A stretch of 64,000 nt of DNA from Cheiracanthium punctorium (GCA_038373885.1 JAWZYV010019433.1:558001-622000), one strand, 5' to 3'. Numbered from the stretch's first letter, positions 1-10,440 are shown. Made by a program: numbers and translations. Notes: generated by a model from the sequence alone, not told the origin.

Positions 1-1190
1 TTAATAGTAATCCCCTTTTTTTAAAAATCAAAGTAAAATCTACTTCTGGTAATAGTGTAGGCACTTATTTGCATATTAGTTAATTCATTTAGCAGCCGTA
101 TTAATTTAAATGATGGACATTTTTGATATTTGTTACATACCAGATAATATGTGCAGAAAAAAAAGTCTGATAACAGAGTGGGTATTAATTATTAATCATC
201 TTTTTTATGCAAGCAAAAAAATCAAGTGTCCTTGATAGTGTGAAAATTGCACAGGTTTTGTTAAATTTTGCTAAATAAAATGTTTTTCTTGCCTAGGTAA
301 TAATTAAAAGGTTCCAGAAACACAAATTTTCTGAATATTTGCTTATGATGGAAACTAACATTTTTTAAAAAAGAATACCCATATATTGTACAAATAACAC
401 TTTCACAGTATTTATATGGTATAGTACTTTTGGATTACAGCAGCCATTGAGCTTGCTTGGTGACACAAGGATTATGCCAAGACTGCAACTATGCTTTAGG
501 ACTGCAAATGTCTATAGGAAAGCATCTTAAAGATGTATCTTAGTTACTTGACAATGGAATTTTAGTAGCCGCTCTAACACACAAGTACCTGTTAGTATTT
601 CAGATAACAAGATCATTACCATTAAAGGATGAGGATTTTGGGTGCTTTTAGCTGTTGCTAGAGCCCCCTCCCACTCTCCTCATCAGATAAAAAAATTAAA
701 CTATGGACACTATTTTTTTTTTTTTTTTTCGAAATGAAAAAGGAAATCTTAGGGAAAATGCTTCCTATTTTTTCACATTCTAAAATGTTAGTATTTTAAA
801 CTATATTAAAACTGACATCCAGAAAAGAATTGACTCATTCCATGCTAATGCCCCCCTGATACAAACTAAAGGCCTAGTTTAGAATAAATTTCATCTTGGG
901 AAAACTTTTCAGAAGTAAACCAGTTTAAAACAAAGAATTCTGAGTTTAAGCCCAAGTTTTTTGAAAAAATGAATTTTATAAAATAGCTTAAAAATTGTAT
1001 TTGCTCTTGGTGGTGTTTGCTTTCATTCACAGTTTTTCAAGCTGCTTAAAAAATAAAGTTATTGTTAATTGTGTAAACTGCTGTCTTTGAATTTTGTTAA
1101 AGCTTTATTTTCAATATTTGCTAGCAGGATTTTTCTTTTAGCTTAAACTCTGCTGAAGGTTTAAATATCCTACTGATGTACGAAATTTAT
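1..1190. other. AT-rich non-coding stretch
   Basis: No gene or recognisable element is visible. The stretch has a poly-T run near 711-730 and scattered stop codons in all frames. Confidence 0.5.
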
Positions 1191-1194
1191 TTCG

Positions 1195-1335
1195 GCTGTG
1201 AAGAAAGATGAAAGCTTTCTAGGAGGAGGGCTTAGCTGGCACCTACCGGGGCCATGCGAGATAGTAAGTTACCTCTACCGGGCCGAAACCTTGCTTTTCA
1301 TGATGTCACAGCAAACATCCTTCCTCGAGCGCTAC
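1195..1335 (+). repeat. GC-richer repeat module, copy 1
   Basis: A compact GC-richer segment in AT-rich DNA. It contains CACCTACCGGGGCC, GCGAGATAGT, CTACCGGGCCG and ATGTCACAG in that order. The same order of words occurs in reverse complement at about 10325-10440 (TAGGTGCGGGGCCACGCGAG, CTACCGGGCCG, TGTGACGTCA). Two copies in opposite orientation with similar length suggest an old interspersed repeat, perhaps a SINE. I do not recognise the family. Confidence 0.5.
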
Positions 1336-1702
1336 AGTCCATAGGATTAGTATAGAAACCGGAGTTGAAATTGTTTTTTTTAATTGTAGTAATTGGCTAT
1401 AAATAAATATAGTTAGCAGAACTATAGTTAGCATGACTGAAATGTGACTTACTTAATGCAATATTTTATGCGCAAAATGTAAACAAGCATTTTTTTATGA
1501 AACAGAATATTTTGAAAGTTTTGAAGAATACCTACAGCTTTTCTTTGAAAATGCTAATTCTTAAATTAATTATATTTTTATTCTAATTAGTAAAGTATCA
1601 GATAAATTGTTTAAGAAACATTGGAATTTTATACATGAATTATATTTAAAGAACACCATAAAGAATAACATGCAAGAAAGTTTTCAAATTTTCTTTTACA
1701 GT

Positions 1703-1815
1703 ATGGATTTCAAATAAATGAAACTTAAAAAATAAATAGAATACTGTAGAATTTCAAAACATGGATTTCAAATAAATGAAATAAAAAAATAAATAGAATA
1801 CTCTAGAGTTTTACA
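1703..1815. repeat. 58-bp tandem duplication
   Basis: Two adjacent units begin with ATGGATTTCAAATAAATGAA at 1703 and 1761. Both continue through AAATAAATAGAATACT and differ at a few bases. This is a simple local duplication with no coding potential. Confidence 0.8.
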
Positions 1816-2272
1816 CTAAAATACACATTTAATATCATCTTGTTTTTACTTGGACTTGTGAGGAAGATAAATTATTTTTTACAAAAATAAAGTATGAAGT
1901 AAAATTAATTTACATATCAGTACATACATTATAATAGTCTTCTGTATTAAATAATGCAGACATATTTCTGTACATTTTTTTTCAGTTTAAAAAGAAAAAG
2001 AAAATTAATGCACTGATTTAAAATGCAGTGATAAGTTATTGCAGTAACAAATAAGGCATAAGCTATTCAATCTTATATGACATAATTAAAATTCCAATCA
2101 AGACAAAAAAAAAAGAAAAGTAGCTTTAATATAAGAAATTGGTTTGTATGAATATTTATAAGAATATTCACGCTTAAGGTTAATATATCTTAATGGAAGA
2201 TTGCACATTTGTTTTTAATGTAGTTATTAACTACATGGAATACCTGCATTTAAATAAGATTATTGGAATTTA

Positions 2273-3465
2273 TTAAATACAAATATATATAATTTGTATA
2301 AGGGCTTGGATAGTAGTTGCCTCATTAACAGAATTATTGGCCATACCAATTATTTTTCCAGATTTATACGATATAGAAGGGCTTACATATATTTCGTCCA
2401 GTAAAAGAGAAACTATTTTTTCATTATCTTTTAACAATTCAGATTTTTGTTTTAGATATAAAAGATGGTTGTCATTGTTTAAGCCACTACTACCATTTAA
2501 AGGACTAGAAAGCTTTTTCGAATATACATGATGAGGAAGAATTAAAATTTTAAGAGTTACGAATAAATTTATATGCTGCGGGATAACTGTAAAAAAATTT
2601 AACAGCAAGCAGAATGTAATTAGGTGTATATGATAATCTTTTAGATGATAATTGTGAAACATGCTCAAGAATAAGATCAATATAAAATGTCTTACCTTCC
2701 GAAAATTCTGAGTCATTTTTGTATTCCGAAAGAATGGTAATAATATAATCAACCTTAGTGCTAAATGGAATTTTATCTTCCTCACAAGTTGAAAAAAAAT
2801 TCAACAAAACAATCAAATTTTGTCCATCTATCTCACTTTTCTTTTTGCAATATAAATTCATACTGCTTATTGTTCAATAAAATTGAACCTTTCCATGCTT
2901 TTATCGTCAAGTCTTGAAATATTTTAAATGTAACTGTAACTGTAGGAGTCTTGTTGCAGCTAATTTTGCAAAACAAAATAAAATCGTCCTCTTTTTGACA
3001 TCCATCCATTGGGTAGTTTTGATTTATAAGTACTTTTAAAACATTCATATGAGGAAATAATGTCCTCCAAACACCAATTTTTAAATTTTTCTTCGTCTCT
3101 GAATTCCTCTTTTTAAAATTTACCAGCTGGATCTCTTCTTTTCGGAGGAGGCTCGGAAGTCAAATAACTTGGCTGATTTGGAAAAATTGATGGGTATGCA
3201 TCATCTGTTAATTTGGGATTTTCGCGGGGTACAATTAAAACACTTCCATCTGGTCTAATGGCTTTATTCTCACGAACAATAAATTTGTCGCTGAAGTGTT
3301 TGTTACATACAAGAGCAGTTTTAGATGGTATGAAATTTTCTCAATTTATTTTTTTAATCCACAGCTGTCTTCTGTATTCGTCTTTGGGAATGGAAACGAG
3401 GAAGCACATTCCTTGAATTTGTTGTAGTTGGAGCAGCACCCAAGTACACAGCATTTCCGACCCAT
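2273..3465 (-). pseudogene. Decayed THAP-domain / P-element-type transposase
   Basis: Read on the minus strand from an ATG at 3465, the first residues are MGRKCCVLGCCSNY, matching the start of a THAP zinc finger (C5 and C10 of the C2CH motif). After a one-base frameshift the frame continues with KDEYRRQLWIKK, one in-frame TGA, then CNKHFSDKF, which supplies the Cys and His of the second half, and AYPSIFPN, which fits the THAP AVPTIF box. Further frames carry DDFILFCKI, PTVTVTFKI, SYTPNYILLAVKFFYSYPAA, LILPHHVYSKKL and LLLDEIYVSPSISYKSGKII. The last matches the family motif around the first catalytic Asp (DE-Y-x-YxGGKxxG) of P-type transposases. At least four frame breaks and one stop are present, and everything after about 2275, including the later catalytic residues, is missing. 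It is a dead, 3'-truncated gene. No terminal inverted repeats were found. Family assignment is from remembered motifs and is fairly secure. Confidence 0.8.
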
Positions 3466-3479
3466 CTGTAGAAACAAAA

Positions 3480-4298
3480 ATTATAATTATGCTTTATAAA
3501 AATATGTTATTATAATAAAAGATGAACATGAAAGAAAGAACAAATAAGTACTAAAGGAATCTTATTATATGATTTTATAAAATTTTCCAAGTCAAATTTA
3601 GTCTCCTTTACCGTATATTAATAAGTAAACTATATTAATTAAAATAATGTTAATTTTAATTTTATCTGTGATTTAAAACGTCTTATTTATAAATGTACAA
3701 TGAATTTTAAAATTAGTTCTAAAATGTAAGATAAGATTAAGATTATAGAAACATAACTTGCAAAGAGGACCAAAATATGCTGCAATCACTTCATTAAAAC
3801 TATTAGACATGAAATGCTATTAAACAAAGTTTATGCCAGGGATGAGATTGGCAGAAGAACAAAAAAGCTGAAATCATACGAGAGCAAAAATTTGTATATG
3901 TGATATTTATATCTAATTAATGTGAAAGAAGTTTTAAGAGAAGAAAAACATAGGAACATGCTAGAAGATAAAAATATCACACAGTTAACTAATAACTACA
4001 ATCAGGAATTCACAGAAAAAACAGAATTTTCGGAGAAAAAAGACAAAAAAGTGATTTCCTCTTATTTACAAAAAGCTGAAATCAGCTAAAAAGCTGAAGA
4101 ATCTCATCCCTGTTATGCACATTAAAATTAAATCAAATTCTGCGATTTACATAACTAATCAGGGCTACATTAACTTATAGTGTATTTAAATATGAGCAAA
4201 ATGTTTTTTGAAAACCGTTAGTATAGTATAAAACTTGCATTTTTTGTAAATAATTGCATCCTTGCATTTGCGAAATCATTGGTTCTCAAGAACAATTA
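3480..4298. other. AT-rich non-coding stretch
   Basis: No gene, TIR pair or tandem repeat was recognised between the THAP pseudogene and the hAT MITE. Confidence 0.5.
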
Positions 4299-4306
4299 AT
4301 TGTATG

Positions 4307-4733
4307 CAGTGGCGCACCCAGGATTTTAGTTTAGGGGGGCTGGCTACAAATACTGCTGAACTCGGTTATAGTGACCTCAATTATAGTTATAATTCTCTTA
4401 TAACGTCAAAATATTCTGTGCTAGTCGACTTGTCCATAGAACAGAACCCCACGAGCAATGTAACTCATTTTAGAATCAAATAATTATATGATCTTTTCAG
4501 TGATGTTGTAACCAAGTTTAACCGTGTTTCATGCTCTAACTGTAAGTTTTTATTTTAAAACTAACATCTTTTTGGGGTAAAAAGTATTTTAGAAATAATT
4601 TGAAGACAATTTTTAAAAAGAAAACATTTAACTCATTAGTGACAATTTTTAATTTTCAATATTTTTCACTTCTAATTTCCCACCTTTAGGGGGGGCTTCA
4701 GCCCCATAGCCCCCCCCCGTGGGTGCGCCTATG
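4307..4733 (+). mobile_element. hAT MITE, family A, copy 1
   Basis: The element starts CAGTGGCGCACCCAGG and ends GGGTGCGCCTATG, so its ends are imperfect inverted repeats of the hAT type (CAGTGG). It is flanked by an identical 8-bp TSD, ATTGTATG, at 4299-4306 and 4734-4741. A C-run (CCCCCCCCC) lies just inside the right end. It has no coding capacity, as expected for a non-autonomous element. A second copy lies at 28166-28546. Both share the internal text GCTGAACTCGGTTATAGTGA. Confidence 0.9.
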
Positions 4734-4741
4734 ATTGTATG

Positions 4742-5862
4742 CAATAATGAAGTCGTACAGCTAGCCAAATTACTTCTTACTCTAAAGAATGTTTAAAAGT
4801 AAATATGGATTAAAATTACTAAATATATAAAAGAATAAAGAATGCAATTTCAAATTATTCAATATGATTACTTACCGTGAGTTTTGAAGAATAATAGATC
4901 CAAATAAATGGGAGAACAATTCATTTGCAACGGCTATCCTGCCAGAAATCCTGGAAACACGTGCTTTTAGCAGAGCAGGTGCTTGCCTTCTCCGACCGGC
5001 TAGCTGTAAATTAAAATACACTCTCCGTCCGGCAAGGAAACGAGCAGCAACAAGTATTTTCTCCCCCACTCTTTGGAATGTGCCATTGTGAAGGGTCCTT
5101 TTGTTGCCTGTGTGGATTTTCAGGAGTAACGTGGAAAGCGCAGGGTTGCAATAAAATAAGCCGCGATTGGCTACATTATGTACCTGAAACTTCACATTTA
5201 GCTATTTTTCGCACACTTTGTTATTCAAAAATAGTCTTCATTTCAGCAATTTAATTTTTATTTTTAAACTTAAAATTACATAAAAATTATACGTTCAAAA
5301 AAGCGCAGTTACCATTTTTTAAGTATTTTTAAATATTTATGTAAGGAAAAAAAAATCTTTGTTGCACTATTTGTTTCTACCCAAATTTTCCTACTTTCAT
5401 CTTTCTGAAAAAACAATAAATACATAAATAAAAATAAAAGCACCAAAACTGAAAACTTGAGTACCCTTTAAACTTCCTAAAAAATGTTTCATAAGATTTT
5501 TTGAGACAAGGAAAAATCTCAGAAAAAAGAAATATCAATGAGTATTTCATATCGCAAAATAATAATAGTAATAAATTACATTTTAAGACATCCAGATCCA
5601 TATTATGAATATTCTAATATTTAATTGAGTATTACATGGAAAAATTGTCATAAGAGTGTTTGACGATTAGCTACTTTTCTAGAGAAATTAACTCTTTAAA
5701 AATAAATGCTTTAAAATTTAATCTGCTTTATGTTGATAACAAAAAAAGTTTACTTTGCGATTGCGTGTTATATATAATGTCAAAACCTGCTCAGGGCCTT
5801 ATTAACGCATGGGGCAACTGGGCCCCTGAGTGTTTTATCACCGAAAATTAGTTAGCTTATTA
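4742..5862. other. Non-coding stretch
   Basis: No gene is supported. Short open frames at 4872-5195 and 5377-5601 have no family resemblance I recognise and are probably chance. Confidence 0.4.
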
Positions 5863-6080
5863 TACTTCCTTGTACAAAGTAAAGGAAGTATTGTGATCAC
5901 GAAAAATTTTGGCATTCAAATTTTGTAGGAAATGTCTAGCTTGACCAACTGTGTGTCCGCTTTATGTATAAATAAATATAAGTTTATGGGTCAGCATAAG
6001 TTAATGGGGTCAGGTCGGTTTTTTTGCGTTGATAACCAATAAACATACAAGGAAGTAATGCGTTGTCCACATCAGATTTT
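5863..6080 (+). repeat. Short copy of the TACTTCCTTGTAC repeat family
   Basis: It begins TACTTCCTTGTACAAAGT, then AAAGGAAGTATTGTGATCAC and GAAAAATTTT, and ends CAAGGAAGTAATGCG...CCACATCAGATTTT. The same ends bracket a 1.8-kb copy at 54056-55850, so this copy is an internally deleted member. The first 26 bases can fold back on themselves (ACTTCCTT against AAGGAAGT). The family is non-coding. The terminal hairpin could suggest a Helitron-like or other non-autonomous element, but I cannot name it. Confidence 0.75.
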
Positions 6081-6607
6081 TTTTTAATTTTAAGTAATAA
6101 AAATATTTTCTATTTTGGATTACTTTTTAAGTGATTATTCAATGCTCAAAACAACATGATGGTGTATTATAGTTATGATGGTATGGTGTATAGAAAGTAG
6201 GGGCTAGGAGATGAAGCTCTCCCCCCCCCCCCTGAAATATGACATTTCCCCAAAAAATTAGATAAAATTAATTTTTTTAATTTTTTAAAAGTGACCATCC
6301 CCCCCCCTTTCAACCGCTGAAAGTCGCATTCAGGATCCACTATTTTGGGGGGGGGGAGGAGGGCCTAGGTGAACTCCAGTCTCAGGGCTCTAGTATGTCT
6401 TCATCGGACCTTGTGCCTGATATTTAAATAAAATAAAACCTCCCTAAGTTGAACACATACGGCTAGATCAAAAAGGGTCCAACTTATAGATAAATATTTT
6501 AATATTATGGACACGTTCCGTTCCTTTGAAAAATGTCCAACTTACGGAGGTATCCGTGTTACGGAGTAACCAACGTGGGAGGTTTCACTGTATATTTATG
6601 TATTTGA
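6081..6607. other. Non-coding stretch with G and C runs
   Basis: Contains C-runs near 6221-6232 and 6300-6307 and a G-run near 6347-6357, possibly an eroded MITE. No clean TIR or TSD was found and no gene is seen. Confidence 0.35.
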
Positions 6608-6615
6608 TACTTAAG

Positions 6616-7695
6616 CAGGGTTGGGCGGTTTTTACCGTCTGATGGTATTTACCGGTTTTTACTACGGTTTTTACCGTCTTTGGAAAAACATGCTTTTACC
6701 AGGGTTTTTACCACCTTTGAGAAAAACTTATTAGTTTGACTATTTTTTGTCACTTTTTTGAAGATTTATCTCTCTACCAATGGCTGAGAGGTTCTGCTCT
6801 CGAAACTGGATGGTGGGAGGTGCCAGGTTCATACTGTCCTGCCTGCCTGTCCGGTAGGACAGTCCGGCAGGTCTGCCTGTTGATCTGGCTGTTTCCGTGT
6901 TTTGGGGTGTTTTTTTTTTTTTTTTTTTTTTTCAGAAACTGCGCATAAATACTGGCTAGGATCCTTTAGAAATAGGAAGGTATTCCCCTATAGGACTGGG
7001 ACCCTAGTGCAGTCAATCGGCCTTAATCCACAAGCAAACAATGAAGATTTATCTGCTATTTTTTCATTTTCTCAGGGATAAAAGTTCAGGACATTTAATA
7101 TCACTATTTCCATTTCCATATAACAATATTCACCTAATTCAGTGTCTGATTTGGTAAGTAAAAGAATGCTATATGAAAATAGTTCATTTTGAGGAATATA
7201 ATAAACACAGAAAACTTTCATCCATGTTTTCATCTTACAAGAATTCAAATTTATAGATAATGTACATTTATCATTATGAAACTTATTAAAACTATTATTA
7301 TGAGAAGGCACATTACAATATTTATTACAATTATGTAATGCAGGCTAGTTAAATAATTTTTACTTAAAGGACTTGTAAATATACTTTTATTACACTGAAC
7401 TTTTCTTAACCATTTTAATGAAAACCAAATGCTTACAAATATTACTTATTACATAATGTAGTTTGCACAATCACATAATGTAGTTTGCATCATCAGTATG
7501 TCCTGATGATGATATATCCACATCAATTACATGAAAATACAGTTTTATAAATAGCATTAATATACAGTTTATGACTCAGGGAGTTTTTTGTATCATTAGG
7601 TTTTTACCCCTTTTTCCCAGGTTTTTACCGGTAAAAACCTAGTTTTTACCATGTCCTGGTAAAAACCAGTTTTTACCGGTAAAAAGCCAACCCTG
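6616..7695. mobile_element. 1.08-kb hAT-type element with GGTTTTTACC ends
   Basis: It starts CAGGGTTGGGCGGTTTTTAC and ends GGTAAAAAGCCAACCCTG, giving inverted termini of hAT type. The identical TSD TACTTAAG lies at 6608-6615 and 7696-7703. Both subterminal regions are filled with variants of GGTTTTTACCGG, which are potential transposase-binding repeats. No transposase is encoded. It is interrupted by a SINE at 6772-7042. A short direct repeat (CATAATGTAGTTTGCA) occurs twice at about 7451-7490. Confidence 0.9.
6772..7042 (+). mobile_element. tRNA-derived SINE (second family) nested in a hAT element
   Basis: The insert is flanked by a 12-bp direct repeat GAAGATTTATCT (6760-6771 and 7043-7054). 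Removing it restores a continuous host element. The head reads CAATGGCTGAGAGGTTCTGC (A-box-like) and later GTGCCAGGTTCATACTG (B-box-like), as in a tRNA-derived Pol III promoter. A T-run lies at about 6910-6932. The long TSD fits target-primed insertion. Only one copy of this family was recognised in the window. Confidence 0.75.
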
Positions 7696-7754
7696 TACTT
7701 AAGGCAATTTTAGTCTATAGTCCGCGCGAAAACTACTAAAAAAAAATTATCCGA

Positions 7755-7960
7755 TTAGAGTTATGTCGTGTTACGGCAACGTTACGCAAGGGCGTCTGCC
7801 TGGGGGTGCCTTGGACGGAGGACTTTTTAAGGAGTTCTAGGGCTCATTTACGTTATATCTGGAGAAAACTGTCCCGAAATACAGATTGTTTGATCGGCGG
7901 CAGCACAATAGACTTGAAACCGGGTCCATTACACTTCGGCTATCTCAGTGTTTAATGATT
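7755..7960 (-). mobile_element. tRNA-derived SINE family 1, copy 1
   Basis: In reverse complement this holds the family-1 body: TTTTCTCCAGATATAACGTA, then AGTCCTCCGTCCAAGGCACC, and GATAGCCGAAGTGTAATGGA upstream. The same ordered words recur at least nine more times in the window. It sits directly beside the TSD of the 6616-7695 hAT element. Confidence 0.75.
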
Positions 7961-8104
7961 TTAACACAAAGCCACTGCTGGGCTGTTAGCTTAGCAATTG
8001 AACGTGCAAATCTCTGGTTGCACGTTCAATGCCTTAGCCGCCCGTCGGCTTTTGACTAGTGTGTATGGACATAAATTGTTTGTGTTAATTTTGTAAGTGG
8101 ATTC

Positions 8105-8190
8105 TTTTTTTTTTTTTTTTTTTTTTTTTTAGGCTCTCGAAAGAGCCATTAGCTCTGAAAAGAGCTTTTTTTTTTTTTTTTTTTTTTTTT
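8105..8190 (-). promoter_or_regulatory. Paired 6-bp-stem hairpins between two T-tracts
   Basis: Two T-runs (about 8105-8130 and 8166-8190 on the plus strand) enclose two perfect hairpins, each with a 6-bp stem and 4-base loop. On the minus strand, which is the sense of the transposase, they read AGCTCTTTTCAGAGCT (8166-8151) and GGCTCTTTCGAGAGCC (8147-8132). The first has the loop and inner stem of the metazoan histone mRNA 3' stem-loop and is preceded by A residues. They lie about 100-130 bases after the transposase stop codon. Whether they are transcribed or functional is unknown, and no purine-rich histone downstream element is evident. Confidence 0.45.
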
Positions 8191-8262
8191 GTTTCTGTGT
8201 TTGTGCATACGTATTTGAAAAAGACTGTAAAAATTAAAAAATTGCTTTCTGGCTTCTGCATT

Positions 8263-9978
8263 TCATTTTTGAATATTGTTTTGGGAATTGTGGTATTCTT
8301 CAAAACAATTTCTATCTATACACAAGGCGACATTACAAAGTTTGCATATCACCCATGAACGCCTCTCTATTCCATTTTTTGAGCAATTAGAGCATCTCCT
8401 TCTAGTCTTTTCTTTCAAAGGCCAATGTCCGAAACTTGAGGTATGCTGCGGCTTCTTTTCTGGAATTGGCCTGGATACAGGGACTTCTCTTCTCTCTACC
8501 AAATTTCTGATTAATTCCATTCGGAAATTCCGTTGGCTTCCATCATACTTAGATAAAATATAAGCATTTAATATGGATATATCAAATAAATGGAAAAAGA
8601 GTTTTTTTGTCCACTTCACTGTGCGTCTTTGAAAGGAGTAGCTGTTCGCCGTTCTGTCACTCTTATCTACGTATCCCATGTTTTCATTGTAGTCTGATAT
8701 GACAGCTGGTTTACAGTTTTCGGGAGAAGTATTTTGTTCTGATGCACGGTGCATATTTGACAGCATGTATACATCACGTTTGTCTTTCCAGCGTAGTGCT
8801 AAAAGACCATTACAGGATCTTGAAATTACTTCTCCGCGTTTCAGTTTGATTTGCGAGATTTCTTTTGGGAAATTCTTCCTATTACAACGAATAGTGCCAC
8901 ACGAATTTATGCATTTTTCTTCGAGAAGATCCCTGAAAAGTTGAGGGGACGAAAAAAAATTGTCCATGTATAATTTGTGTCCCTTTCCCTTCACACATTC
9001 CGCCATTGTCGTAACAATATTGTACGACGCAGAAATCAGTGGAGTTTTTGCGCATTTATCATTACCAAGATAAACTTTCATATCATATGTGTACCCTGGT
9101 TTGTCGGCTAATTTATATAGCTTGATTCCCCATTGTTTCCTTTTTTTGGGTATGTATTGCCTAAATGCAAAACGTCCCTTGAATTTTACAATCACTTCAT
9201 CGATTGACATACTCTCTTCTGGATTATAAATAGACTTAAATTTTTCATTTATTGTTTCAAAGAATTGTCGTATCTTCCATAGTCTGTCATAATTTTCAGA
9301 ATCTCTCCTGGGTTTTAAATGGTTATTGGAAAAGTGCAAAAATTTTAAAATAGACAGAAATCTATCTCTTGCCATAATAGTTCTAAAAATAGGCGTTTTC
9401 ATATATTTGTCTGTTGTCCAGTAATCTCGAAGATTATCTTTTTCGACATGGCCCATTAATAAAATGATTGCAAAAAACTTTTCAATTTCTATTGGCGTTG
9501 TTTGGATCCAATCTGGGGTATGTTTTCTTTTGCCTGAGCTGTCTGGTTTCAGCTCCAGTACTTGCTCAGCATATCTATTATTTTCTTCACAGATAAAATT
9601 TACAATGTCTTCTGTAAATATCAATTTAAAGTAATCATACGCACTGTTTAATGCGTCTGTGGCACATGCAATTCCTGAATTCCCAGTAAAAGGCAAAATG
9701 TCAACAACATCGTTCTCACCAGGTAATTTCCACTTTAAAATTGCCTTACCATCATTATAATTTTTATCTTCTGCTTTCATATCAGCATCATTTTTATCTT
9801 CATTTTCAGTATCCTTACTATTTTTTTCTTCATCTTTTGCATCGTGAAAAGAATCATTTTCCTCTATCTCCAGTTCATCATTTTCACAGTCTGAATCACT
9901 ATCAGCGCAATTTTCGTCAAAATCATTCATAAGTTTCTCAATCTCGCTTTGCGTAAGACCTTTGAATCTGGGAGCCAT
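8263..9978 (-). CDS. piggyBac-type transposase
   Basis: A continuous 571-codon frame with the expected length (the Trichoplusia transposase is 594 residues). It would cut and paste DNA at TTAA sites in the nucleus. Residues 1-75 are very acidic and low in complexity (DSDSD, NDELEIEEND). The RNase H-like DDE_Tnp_1_7 core runs from about residue 110 to 475. It has D260 in SMSIDEVIVKFKGR, D339 in LYMDNFFSSP, and D438 and D441 in GYVDKSDRTA, matching the spacing of the four key aspartates of the insect enzyme. The C-terminus is a cysteine-rich domain with C529/C532, C545/C548, C553, C558 and H563 (CSNC, CKLC, CNVALC). The start was chosen at the first ATG of the frame, MAPRFKGL. No stop or frameshift breaks it, so it is young or under selection. 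It could be a live transposon gene or a domesticated one; a TTAA with a CCCTTA-type end lies upstream, but no partner end was found downstream. Confidence 0.93.
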   Translation of the reverse strand: MAPRFKGLTQSEIEKLMNDFDENCADSDSDCENDELEIEENDSFHDAKDEEKNSKDTENEDKNDADMKAEDKNYNDGKAILKWKLPGENDVVDILPFTGNSGIACATDALNSAYDYFKLIFTEDIVNFICEENNRYAEQVLELKPDSSGKRKHTPDWIQTTPIEIEKFFAIILLMGHVEKDNLRDYWTTDKYMKTPIFRTIMARDRFLSILKFLHFSNNHLKPRRDSENYDRLWKIRQFFETINEKFKSIYNPEESMSIDEVIVKFKGRFAFRQYIPKKRKQWGIKLYKLADKPGYTYDMKVYLGNDKCAKTPLISASYNIVTTMAECVKGKGHKLYMDNFFSSPQLFRDLLEEKCINSCGTIRCNRKNFPKEISQIKLKRGEVISRSCNGLLALRWKDKRDVYMLSNMHRASEQNTSPENCKPAVISDYNENMGYVDKSDRTANSYSFQRRTVKWTKKLFFHLFDISILNAYILSKYDGSQRNFRMELIRNLVERREVPVSRPIPEKKPQHTSSFGHWPLKEKTRRRCSNCSKNGIERRSWVICKLCNVALCIDRNCFEEYHNSQNNIQK

Positions 9979-10323
9979 TTTTCAGCACTGCAAATTTATG
10001 AAGCCGTAAATAGAAAATAAAGAAGCAAGAGCACTCTCAACGTATGTCGGAGAATGAACAATAAAGCTACTCCCACTTGCAAACCAAAATTGCGCCAACA
10101 GAAAAACCTGTTATTCCTTTATTTATCGCCAACACTTCTTTACAGAGTTCCCCCTCTTTTTGAACAATAGGTGACTTAGGAAGATAAACATGCAGAGCAG
10201 AACACCTGTTTTGCAGGTACAGTAAAGGGGGGAATGAACTGTCGGGACAGTAGCTGACCCGAGAGCCGACTTTTGGTCGATAAATTTCTCTGGTCCAGCA
10301 GGTGTCCCGCCGGTCTCTAAGGG
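9979..10323 (-). mobile_element. Terminal region of the piggyBac element (5' side)
   Basis: Upstream of the transposase start. Reading inward on the minus strand, a TTAA at 10324-10327 is followed by CCCTTAGAGACCGGCGGG, a piggyBac-like terminus beginning CCCTT. A short palindrome CTGTCGGGACAG lies at about 10239-10250. This segment should hold the transposase promoter, but no TATA box is convincing. The matching end on the far side of the gene was not found, so the full element boundary is open. Confidence 0.6.
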
Positions 10324-10324
10324 T

Positions 10325-10440
10325 TAACTAGGATGTACATCGTGACGTCACAGGCACATTTCAGAACAGGTTTACGGCCCGGTAGAAACATCTCGCGTGG
10401 CCCCGCACCTACCCAGGTAGGCCGATGGATAGAATGTAAC
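10325..10440 (-). repeat. GC-richer repeat module, copy 2
   Basis: The reverse-complement counterpart of 1195-1335, with shared words TAGGTGCGGGGCCACGCGAG and CTACCGGGCCG in the same order. It abuts the TTAA that ends the piggyBac element, so the transposon appears to have inserted at the edge of, or inside, this older repeat. Confidence 0.5.

Noticed and set aside
7990..8050. GCCTTAGCCGCCCGTCGG as the missing piggyBac end
   Set aside because: The resemblance to CCCTTAGAGACCGGCGGG is loose, there is no TTAA beside it, and the subterminal sequence does not match.
8085..8303. 72-codon minus-strand frame with poly-Lys stretches
   Set aside because: The Lys runs are translations of the T-tracts, and the frame overlaps the end of the real transposase gene.
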